NCBI GenBank assembly: GCA_964459305.1
Contig: CAYWNA010000211.1
Coordinates: 1-23,267 of the forward strand
DNA: 23,267 bases
Source of the DNA: CAYWNA01 sp964459305
Lineage (GTDB): Bacteria; Planctomycetota; Planctomycetia; Pirellulales; Pirellulaceae
Reading direction: 5' to 3'
Below are positions 16,457-23,267 of the stretch, in pieces; position 1 is the stretch's first letter, and each line of letters starts with the position of its first letter. Made by a program: the position numbers and the translations under genes. The notes under the pieces are model-generated. The model was not told the DNA's origin, did no database searches, and worked only from the letters and a program-made list of their open reading frames with translations.

Positions 16457-19400
16457 CTACAGCTTTGACAACACCTCCAGACGCTCCTTTGCCGTGGGCA
16501 CCAATTCGTCCTGGGGATGTTTTTCTATGACGTATTGATAGTATTTCTTCGCGTCGGCAATCAGCTTGCCCCGATCCGCTGGCTGTGCACCTTGAATCTG
16601 CACTTCCGAGCATCTTGCAGTCTCGTAGCCCGCTTTGGCCTGCCACTTCTTCACATCCGCCGGGGCGTTGTCGCCACCGTAGCCGAACGTCACGCGTTGG
16701 AATTGAGGGATGGCCTCCTTGTACTTCTTCCCGTTAAAATACAGTTCGCCGATCATGAATCGCGCACGAGCACCAACGGCACCTCGCGAACTGGTGGCCG
16801 CCCGCTCGTACTCCTTCATGGCCTCGTCCTCTTTACCCGAGTTCTGCTTGGCCCAGCCTAGTTCGTAGCACGCCTCCGGCAGGTAAGGCGATTCGGCGTG
16901 CTTCTCAAGAATCTGCGACAGAAACGCGAGGGCATTATCCCACTGCTTCAACTGAGATGCGCTTTGGCCGCCATGAAGCAGGGCCAGAACAGAACTCGTG
17001 GCCGACGACAACTCGACATCCTTCGTCGCCGAGTAGGCAGGCAGCGCTTCCTCGTATTTCTCTTGACGGAACAGACATTCGGCTTTCATGAACAGAGCAT
17101 CAGCGTGCAGCGGGCCTTGCGGGTAGCTTTCCAGTTGCCCGGAAAAATCCGCCAATGCGGCATCGTAGTCCTTGAGCTGATAACGGGACCATCCGAGTTT
17201 GTATACGGCCTTTTCGCCCAGATCGTCTTTTGGCTTTTTGCTTCGCGCAGCCGTGTACGCTTTTGCCGCCTGGTCAAATTCTTGTTTTTCGTAATGCGAT
17301 TCGCCAACGTGGAAGTTGGCTTCCGCGGCCAGAGGGCTATCGGGATGATCTGACCCCAGCTTAGCGAATGCGGCCACGGCGTTGGCTTGCTTGGAATCGT
17401 CGCCGCTCGACTTGTACGCCCAGGCCAATTCATACAGCACCTTGTCAGCATTCACGTATTGTGGGTTATCCTTAAGCAACTGCTCGAAAGTCGCGGCGGC
17501 GCCCGCCTGTTGTTTCTTTGCCACTTCCGCCAGGCCCAGTTCGTACAGCGCGTCGGACTTGTTCGCCAAGTCTGGTTCGGACTGGAGGTACGTATTGATG
17601 TCCTTGATCACGTCGTCGAATTTGCCGGTCTGGCGCTGGCACATGCCGCGTGCAAAATGCGCGTCGGGGACGAGTTTGTGCTCGGCGTGATCGGTGATCA
17701 GGGCCGTGAACGTCTGGGCCGCCTCGTCGTACTTCTTGCTCTTGAGCTGACTCCAGCCTTTCCCGTACTGAGCGTAGGCGGCGAAGGCCGAATCAGGCCA
17801 CTGGCTGACGACCTTTTCGTATTGGGCCAGCGCGGTTCCGTAGTCTTCGGCCGCGTAACTGTACTCGCCGTGCCGATAGTGGGCGCGATCCAGATAGCGA
17901 CTGTCGGGAAAATCGGTGATCATCTTCGTGATCGTTTCGATGGCTTTGGCCACGCTGTCTTGCTCGCGCAGTGCACGCGACAGATAGATCATGGTCTCGT
18001 CCGCTTGACGCCATTTGGGGGCGGCCTTCAACGACGCTCCCAAGGCAGTTACCGCAGATTCATACTTCTTCAAGAAAAACTGGCTGACACCGATCAGGAA
18101 CTGCATTTCTGCTTGGTTATGTGCGCCTTTGACCGTTGATACGAGGGGCGTCAGTGTGTCAACGACCTGCTGGTACTTCTTCTGCAGATAAATCGCCGAG
18201 CCCAGGCGAACCTGCCACGTTTCGATTTCCAGGTGTTGCGGGTAGCCGGCTGTCAACTCCTGATAAGCCTTCTGAGCCTCCTCATGCTGACCCAATTGCA
18301 GCCGGCATTCGGCAACGACGTACTTGACGTCTGGAACCAATTTGTCTTCGGGATACGCTTTCAGGAGTGCATCGCAGTGCTTGAGGCCGTCTTCGCGTTT
18401 GCCCAATTCCATGGCTGCGAACGCCGCGTTGTACAGGGATTGCGGTGCCAGTTCGTGCTGGGCGTGATCGGCCGCGATCTTCACGTACAGGTCCAGGGCC
18501 TGCGGCCTGGAATCCTCGATCTCGTAGAGCGCATCGGCCCGATCCATCTTCAGGTTCACGGCGTACTGACTGTCCGCAGCGCCGGCCAACGCCTTCTCGG
18601 TCAGGGGAAGGACTTTCTGTGGCTCGTTTTGCTTTAGATGGATCCGGCTCAGCCAATGAGCCGCCTCGGGCGCGAACTGGTCGGCAGCGTCGACCGCTGA
18701 CTGCAGCCATTTCGTTGCGTCATCAAAGCGTTCCGCACGATAGAAACAGCGGCCGGCAGACATGGCGCTTTCCCTGACGTAGACCGACTGCTTGTGGTCT
18801 GCTGGGATCTCGGCATACAACATTCCGGCTTCCGCAAACTTGTCCAGCTTCGACAGGCAATAAGCCTGTCGAAAAACGGCGTGGTCGGCCGAGGCGAATC
18901 CTTCGACGCCGAAAACCTCGCCGAACATCTTCTCCGCCGCCGCAAAATCGCCCGCTTGTAGAACCGTCTCGGCTTTGCGCATGCGGACTTCGGTGACGAG
19001 ATCGCTGTCGGCGCACTCCTCAAGGAACAGATCGTATACCCGGCCCGCATCGGCGTACTGTTCCAGTTCTTCATAGGTGACGCCCAACGCATAGATCGCG
19101 TCCATTCTGAGTTTAGACTTCGGATGGTCCTTCGTGAGTTGGTCGTACGCCGCGGCGGCCTGTTTCTTGTTGCCCTGCTTGTATTCGGATTCGCCCCAGA
19201 AAAACAAGGCTTGATCCGTGTACTTGCCCTTTGGAAACTTCTTCGCCATTTCCGAGAATGTGGCCGCGGCCTTCGCGTGCATCCCTTCGACGTTCTGGCC
19301 GGCGAGAGAATGTTGACACCAGCCCAGGTTCAAGTACGCGTCCTGAATGTTCTCGTTGTTCGGGTATTCTGCGATCACCGCTGCGAACACATCGGCGGCT

Positions 19401-19681
19401 TTCTGAAACCGTTTCAATTGAAGGTTGCAGACGCCTTGGTAGTGCTGCACCTTCGCCGCCAAAGGATCGTTTGGGAATTTCGTGAGGAATTTCTCCCACT
19501 CTTCGGCTGCCAACTCGAAGGCACCGTTGTTCTGGAAGTTGGCCGCGTCGCCGTAGAGAACTAGCGCTTGTGGAGAGGATTTCGCATCCTGGGCATGGAC
19601 GGTGGCGATGTTGGAAGCCAACAGAATTGACACGCCGAACGCCAGCCACAGCGCGATGCTCCGTGCACGGATCGGTTTCAT
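16457..19681 (-). CDS. Exported TPR-repeat scaffold protein, first gene of the exb cluster
   Basis: A 1074-residue protein that begins with a clear signal peptide (ALWLAFGVSILLASNIATVHA, cleavage predicted before QD). The rest is almost wholly tetratricopeptide repeats, well over twenty by eye, of the BamD/YbgF-like kind with (F/Y)P before the turn (for example AEEWEKFLTKFPNDPLAA and FAAVIAEYPNNENIQDA). Such arrays form superhelical protein-binding scaffolds, here in the periplasm or envelope. No catalytic domain is visible. The ATG at 19681 has GGAAGGGG eight bases upstream. It is first in the order TPR, exbB, exbD, giant toroid protein, which suggests it organises or loads that complex, as the TPR protein CpoB/YbgF does for Tol-Pal in proteobacteria. 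That parallel is by analogy, not detectable homology. Confidence 0.9.
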   Translation of the reverse strand: MKPIRARSIALWLAFGVSILLASNIATVHAQDAKSSPQALVLYGDAANFQNNGAFELAAEEWEKFLTKFPNDPLAAKVQHYQGVCNLQLKRFQKAADVFAAVIAEYPNNENIQDAYLNLGWCQHSLAGQNVEGMHAKAAATFSEMAKKFPKGKYTDQALFFWGESEYKQGNKKQAAAAYDQLTKDHPKSKLRMDAIYALGVTYEELEQYADAGRVYDLFLEECADSDLVTEVRMRKAETVLQAGDFAAAEKMFGEVFGVEGFASADHAVFRQAYCLSKLDKFAEAGMLYAEIPADHKQSVYVRESAMSAGRCFYRAERFDDATKWLQSAVDAADQFAPEAAHWLSRIHLKQNEPQKVLPLTEKALAGAADSQYAVNLKMDRADALYEIEDSRPQALDLYVKIAADHAQHELAPQSLYNAAFAAMELGKREDGLKHCDALLKAYPEDKLVPDVKYVVAECRLQLGQHEEAQKAYQELTAGYPQHLEIETWQVRLGSAIYLQKKYQQVVDTLTPLVSTVKGAHNQAEMQFLIGVSQFFLKKYESAVTALGASLKAAPKWRQADETMIYLSRALREQDSVAKAIETITKMITDFPDSRYLDRAHYRHGEYSYAAEDYGTALAQYEKVVSQWPDSAFAAYAQYGKGWSQLKSKKYDEAAQTFTALITDHAEHKLVPDAHFARGMCQRQTGKFDDVIKDINTYLQSEPDLANKSDALYELGLAEVAKKQQAGAAATFEQLLKDNPQYVNADKVLYELAWAYKSSGDDSKQANAVAAFAKLGSDHPDSPLAAEANFHVGESHYEKQEFDQAAKAYTAARSKKPKDDLGEKAVYKLGWSRYQLKDYDAALADFSGQLESYPQGPLHADALFMKAECLFRQEKYEEALPAYSATKDVELSSATSSVLALLHGGQSASQLKQWDNALAFLSQILEKHAESPYLPEACYELGWAKQNSGKEDEAMKEYERAATSSRGAVGARARFMIGELYFNGKKYKEAIPQFQRVTFGYGGDNAPADVKKWQAKAGYETARCSEVQIQGAQPADRGKLIADAKKYYQYVIEKHPQDELVPTAKERLEVLSKL

Positions 19682-19827
19682 TGGTTCTACCCCTTCCTAT
19701 CCTTGTTGCTGCAATTGCCCGCTGATTCGCGCTTTCGAACCGACTCGATAGAGGTAAGTTTACAGGCCGGTTTCGCATTGGAAAAGGTAATGCCCCAGTC
19801 AAGGCATGCAGGCCCGGGCGAAAACAA

Positions 19828-19856
19828 TTGAATAGCCCGCGCGGAAATGCTAAGAT
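19828..19856 (+). promoter_or_regulatory. Candidate sigma-70-type promoter of the M50 protease gene
   Basis: TTGAAT (19828-19833), a 17-base spacer and TAAGAT (19851-19856) match four of six bases in each consensus hexamer. Transcription would start near 19863, about 55 bases before the ATG at 19918. It sits in the 236-base divergent region shared with the TPR gene, for which I found no equally good promoter. Confidence 0.35.
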
Positions 19857-19917
19857 GGGATTGCCTTTCTTACCCTCTTAACCAAACCTCGCTTTGCGTT
19901 CGAGCGTAGTAACCCCT

Positions 19918-20976
19918 ATGCACGATCACGTCAGTTGGAGTCTCGGTCTCGGCCGGTGGGGTGGCGTTCACGTGCGGCTGCACGTGTTCTTTCTGTTGTT
20001 TGCCGCCTTCACCTTCTACGTGAGCCGCAGCGAGCCGGACGCGGCAGGCTCTTCCAGCGACGATTGGATCGCCTTGCAGAGTCTGGCAGTATTGTTTGTC
20101 AGCCTGCTGCTGCATGAAATGGGCCACGTCTGGGCGGTATTCCGTCTGGGCGGCTACGTTGAGCAGATTGTGATTGGACCGTTCGGCGGACTCGGATCGA
20201 TCGAGGGGGTCATGCATCCTCGATGGGAGTTGCTGACTTGCGCAGCTGGGCCATTGGCCAATTTGCTGGTTTGCGTGCTTTGTGCGCCGATTCTGTTGGT
20301 CACGCCCGATGCCATCGTCGGTCTACTCCACCCGCTCGCGCCCACCGGCCTAACCGTGGGTTCCACAACGATTGTGTTGCTGAAGCTGGCTTTCTGGATC
20401 AATTGGGTGCTCCTTCTGATCAATCTCCTTCCGGCTTTCCCGTTTGACGGAGGCCGAGCCTTACGTGCTGCCATTCTGACCAAATGGCCCGATGTCGACC
20501 GCCGCGGCGCGTCGCTCGTCGTGTTCGGCGTGGCCAAGTTGGCTGCGGCGGCAATGGTTGTCGTGGCACTGGTCCTGGAATTCGAGGACGCCATGAGCCC
20601 CATGCCAACGAAATTTGCGCTCATCCTGCTGGCCATCCTCCTGTTTTTCAGCGCGAGGCAGCAGGATCGTCGGGAAGAGGAGGAAGAGATTGATGAGAAT
20701 CTCTTATTCGGAAGCGGTTTCTCGCATGGGCTCGACGATCTGGACCACGATCTGGAGGAATCGCCCAACGCCGGGACTGGGCCGTTACGCCGTTGGATGG
20801 AACAACGCCGCGAATCGAGGCTGGCGCGGCAAAAGGTAGTCGAGGCGGAAGAGGAACGGCGCGTCGATGAGATCCTGGAGCGCCTCCACGTGCATGGCAT
20901 GGAGTCGCTGTCTGCCGAAGATCGATCGCTGCTGCAACGGGTAAGCGATCGGTATCGAAGTAGGCAGGGAAACTAG
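19918..20976 (+). CDS. Site-2 protease family (M50) intramembrane metalloprotease with soluble C-terminal tail
   Basis: A 352-residue membrane protein. HEMGH at residues 66-70 is the HExxH zinc and catalytic motif inside a membrane helix. LLPAFPFDGGR (residues 170-180) is the second conserved element, whose aspartate is the third zinc ligand. About six hydrophobic segments span residues 21-245. The tail holds an acidic and charged linker, then VDEILERLHVHGMESLSAEDRSLLQ (positions 316-340), which resembles the small C-terminal DUF6576-type module found on some rhomboid and M50 proteins. Site-2 proteases cleave membrane-bound regulators or clear signal-peptide remnants; the substrate is unknown. 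The ATG at 19918 is preferred over an in-frame TTG at 19894 because the family begins close to this point. The gene is divergent from the TPR gene, and its stop overlaps that of the convergent dockerin protein. Confidence 0.9.
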   Translation: MHDHVSWSLGLGRWGGVHVRLHVFFLLFAAFTFYVSRSEPDAAGSSSDDWIALQSLAVLFVSLLLHEMGHVWAVFRLGGYVEQIVIGPFGGLGSIEGVMHPRWELLTCAAGPLANLLVCVLCAPILLVTPDAIVGLLHPLAPTGLTVGSTTIVLLKLAFWINWVLLLINLLPAFPFDGGRALRAAILTKWPDVDRRGASLVVFGVAKLAAAAMVVVALVLEFEDAMSPMPTKFALILLAILLFFSARQQDRREEEEEIDENLLFGSGFSHGLDDLDHDLEESPNAGTGPLRRWMEQRRESRLARQKVVEAEEERRVDEILERLHVHGMESLSAEDRSLLQRVSDRYRSRQGN

Positions 20977-23267
20977 GCGAAGAGGCCGGCGGTCAGGGCG
21001 TCGGGCAAGAGTGGGTTGGCCAGACTGGCGAACAAACGATCGCGAAACGATTGCTTGATCTGTGCCAAGTCGACATCTTCTGGCAGAACGGGCACAATGC
21101 CACGTACGTCAAGGTCGTCGAAGACGCTTTTCAGTTCGCCGACGAATCCCAGGAGTTCGTCGATCGGAACATCGTCCAGGTGCTCCTCGATCAACGGTGT
21201 CAGCGATCCCATCAGCGTTTGGAAAGCTTCGCCGCCCAATAGATCATCCGCGATGCCACTGGCGAGTCCGTCGACATCCACACCGACCAAGATTTCATGG
21301 GCCAGATCCAATGCGTCGGCGGGCGACAGGCTTAGGGTCTCCAAGGGGCCGGCTAGCAGATCGCTCTGAAGCACGGTTTCCAGCGCCTGCCAGTCGATCA
21401 ACTCGACCAGCGGTTGGCCGGAGCCCTGGGTGCCGTCCGTCGTGGTGTTCTGGCCTCCATCGGCCGTGTCGTCCTGTGCGGCTGGATTGTTCAGATCGTT
21501 GATGATCATCAACGCATCCAGCGGCGATAGTTTTCCGTCGCCGCTCACGTCCAGGTAGTAATGCAGAGCCCCGGCTGTTTGGGAGGCCGCGTGCGCGAGA
21601 CGCGCCAACGGGCGAGGTCCGCCCCGGTTCAAATCGTTAATCAGGGCCAAAGCGTCAGCCGGCGTGGTCTGGCCGTCGTCGTTGACGTCGGTCGGTCTGT
21701 CCACATTGCGCCAGCCGGGGACCACTTCGATTTCCGTCCCGACGTACCCCACGCGGCCCGGTGGCACGACGTCGTCCGAGCCGTACACCAGCACCTCGTT
21801 GCCAAATCGATCGGCTGGGGTCAGCACAAACGAAACCGATCCCGCACGATGGGCAACAAACGGGATGCTGGCAAGCAACCGCTCGTCGCCACCGGGCGGC
21901 GTCAGGTCGCTGAAAGCGCCGACCTCGTTGACCAGTCCCGGCAGGTGGAGATCGCCGGACTGTCCATTTGGAAAGCCCTTGCCGAAGAGGATTTCATCGC
22001 CGGCGAATATGGATCTGGCATAGTAGAGGATATCGGCATACGCCGAATACACGCCTTCCGGCTGCTCTCGCAGATCCTGGACGTATACGTTCAGGGTGAA
22101 ATCCTCACCCGTCTCGACCGTCGTTATCACTTGCCCAGACGCATCGGATGCCTCCACGCGGATTTGCACCAGATCTTCCAGCGGATAGCTTTCCGCGAAG
22201 ATGACGGTTTGACGGGTATTTGTATGATAGACGTACCCCGTGTCGTCATGCTCCAGGACAATCCGGAAACCATCGACAAGCGCCTCGGTGCACGCCCGAT
22301 TGGCAACATGGACGCCCATGCATCCATTCGGCCACACGACCTCGTCGACGGATATGACGGCTAGTTCATCCGCCGGCACATCCAGACGCTCGGCCAAGTC
22401 TTGCTTGGCCAATTCGACCATGCGTCTTGCATTGTCCGGCCACACCAACTCAATCGTCACTGCAGCCTCGTCGAAGCCGCCATTGCCATCGGAGATGGTG
22501 TATGTGAATGAATCAGATTCTGACGTAATCCACCCTGGTGCGTAGAGGAGATGAGATCCATCCGAACTGATGCCGACGCTCCCGCCACCGGTTGTCGCGC
22601 CCACTTTCGTGATGGTCAACGGTTCCCACATGTCCGGCAGCGAAGTGTCGTTCCGCAGCACGCGCAAAACGTGTTCGGGGCGCTCGGCCTCCAAAACAAA
22701 GTGATCGTCCTCTGCGTTTGGATCGTCGTTTATGCTTTTGACGCGGACGCTCAGGCGATGCTCCGTCGTCTCTTCCCGTCCGTCGTAGCCCACAGTGAGG
22801 TGCAGCCACTCTGTGCCTGTGAAGTCCGGCGCCGGCGAGTAGATCAGACTCTGGCCATCTTCCGAGACCGTCGCTTGGCCTTCCGGATGTCGTCCCTCCA
22901 CCTCCACAATCACCGCTGATTCCGTGTAGGGCAGATCCAGCCCAGCGAGCACGTCAAGCTGAACGTCTGCCGAATCTTCGTCCACGGCAAAGACGACCTC
23001 CAATGTAACCGTCGCCGAGTCCACGCCCCGCGGGCCGTTATCGACCGTGTAGTCAAACGAGTCGATGCCGAAGAAGCCATCGGCTGGGGTGTATTGCAGG
23101 CTTCGGCCGTCTTCGGTGATCGCAATCTCGCCCCCGGCCGTCGTGTCGCTGACGGCGGTGATGATCGGCCACTGGCTTGTGTCCGGCGCGGCGGCATCGT
23201 TGGCAAGCACATCTAACGCGTTGTCGCTGCTATTGCGATCCACCACGAACCGATCGCCCCGAGCCGA
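20973..23267 (-). CDS. Large secreted protein with Ig-like, cohesin-like and dockerin domains (5' end beyond right edge)
   Basis: The frame is open to the right edge (SARGDRFVVDRNSSDN before any good start), so these 764 residues are the C-terminal part of a larger protein. Numbering from the GTG at 23246: residues 1-267 are three Ig/cadherin-like domains (LDVLAND, SLQYTPADGFFGIDSFDYTV, FTYTISDGNGG). Residues about 272-351 form a compact module with ELAKQDLAERLDV, VVWPNGCMGV and GFRIVLEHDDTGYVYHT. Residues 360-508 look cohesin-like (GVYSAYADILYYARSIF). Residues about 515-585 are a type I dockerin with two calcium loops, DVNDDGQTTPADALALIND and DVSGDGKLSPLDALMIIND. A helical Leu/Asp-rich tail of about 150 residues follows. 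Having cohesin-like and dockerin modules in one chain suggests assembly of surface proteins through self- or cross-binding. No enzyme domain is visible in this part. Confidence 0.87.
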   Translation of the reverse strand, partial: SARGDRFVVDRNSSDNALDVLANDAAAPDTSQWPIITAVSDTTAGGEIAITEDGRSLQYTPADGFFGIDSFDYTVDNGPRGVDSATVTLEVVFAVDEDSADVQLDVLAGLDLPYTESAVIVEVEGRHPEGQATVSEDGQSLIYSPAPDFTGTEWLHLTVGYDGREETTEHRLSVRVKSINDDPNAEDDHFVLEAERPEHVLRVLRNDTSLPDMWEPLTITKVGATTGGGSVGISSDGSHLLYAPGWITSESDSFTYTISDGNGGFDEAAVTIELVWPDNARRMVELAKQDLAERLDVPADELAVISVDEVVWPNGCMGVHVANRACTEALVDGFRIVLEHDDTGYVYHTNTRQTVIFAESYPLEDLVQIRVEASDASGQVITTVETGEDFTLNVYVQDLREQPEGVYSAYADILYYARSIFAGDEILFGKGFPNGQSGDLHLPGLVNEVGAFSDLTPPGGDERLLASIPFVAHRAGSVSFVLTPADRFGNEVLVYGSDDVVPPGRVGYVGTEIEVVPGWRNVDRPTDVNDDGQTTPADALALINDLNRGGPRPLARLAHAASQTAGALHYYLDVSGDGKLSPLDALMIINDLNNPAAQDDTADGGQNTTTDGTQGSGQPLVELIDWQALETVLQSDLLAGPLETLSLSPADALDLAHEILVGVDVDGLASGIADDLLGGEAFQTLMGSLTPLIEEHLDDVPIDELLGFVGELKSVFDDLDVRGIVPVLPEDVDLAQIKQSFRDRLFASLANPLLPDALTAGLFA

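Noticed and set aside
17387..18139. 250-codon plus-strand frame opposite the TPR gene
   Set aside because: Shadow of regularly repeated TPR codons; the minus-strand protein has a signal peptide and consistent repeats throughout.

Overview
The window looks like a stretch of a GC-rich planctomycete chromosome (Planctomycetota, perhaps Pirellulales-like), probably from a draft or metagenome assembly because it holds a 100-N gap. The pointers are an LEPR-XLL-like N-terminal signature on a giant secreted protein, PPC, cadherin-like and dockerin modules, a Gfo/Idh oxidoreductase with a secretion-type N-terminus, and an ExbB/ExbD cluster tied to a giant low-complexity protein. No rRNA, tRNA, CRISPR array, insertion sequence or phage gene was recognised.

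Layout. Positions 1-5779 (minus) hold most of one giant surface protein: a trypsin-fold protease with an intact triad, a choice-of-anchor L-like domain and three PPC domains, then, after the gap, two kinds of tandem repeat and three cadherin-like domains that run off the left edge. Two apparent single-base frame breaks, both at runs of four G, split it. Positions 5780-6514 are a long spacer with no convincing gene. A Gfo/Idh/MocA-family oxidoreductase follows at 6515-7849 (plus) and converges on the central cluster.

The central cluster (minus, 19681 to 7917) is the most interesting part. It reads, in order: a 1074-residue exported TPR protein, an ExbB/TolQ-type protein, an ExbD/TolR-type protein, and a 2276-residue protein with three N-terminal membrane segments, about 1800 residues of Ala/Arg/Thr/Pro/Gly-rich low-complexity sequence built from long composite repeats, and a C-terminal alpha/alpha-toroid of the prenyltransferase/squalene oxidase repeat type. 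The giant sits where a TonB- or TolA-like transducer would be expected. I infer a proton-motive-force-driven envelope machine in which the giant is the force-transmitting or reaching arm and the TPR protein is a periplasmic scaffold. Hairpins lie between TPR and exbB and between exbB and exbD and may set relative expression.

Divergent from the cluster is a site-2 protease (M50) gene at 19918-20976. Its stop codon overlaps that of a convergent surface protein (20973 to the right edge) carrying Ig-like domains, a cohesin-like domain, a type I dockerin and a helical tail. Apart from the oxidoreductase, whose role here is unclear, the window is devoted to the cell envelope and cell surface: secreted adhesive or proteolytic giants, an energised trans-envelope apparatus and an intramembrane protease.
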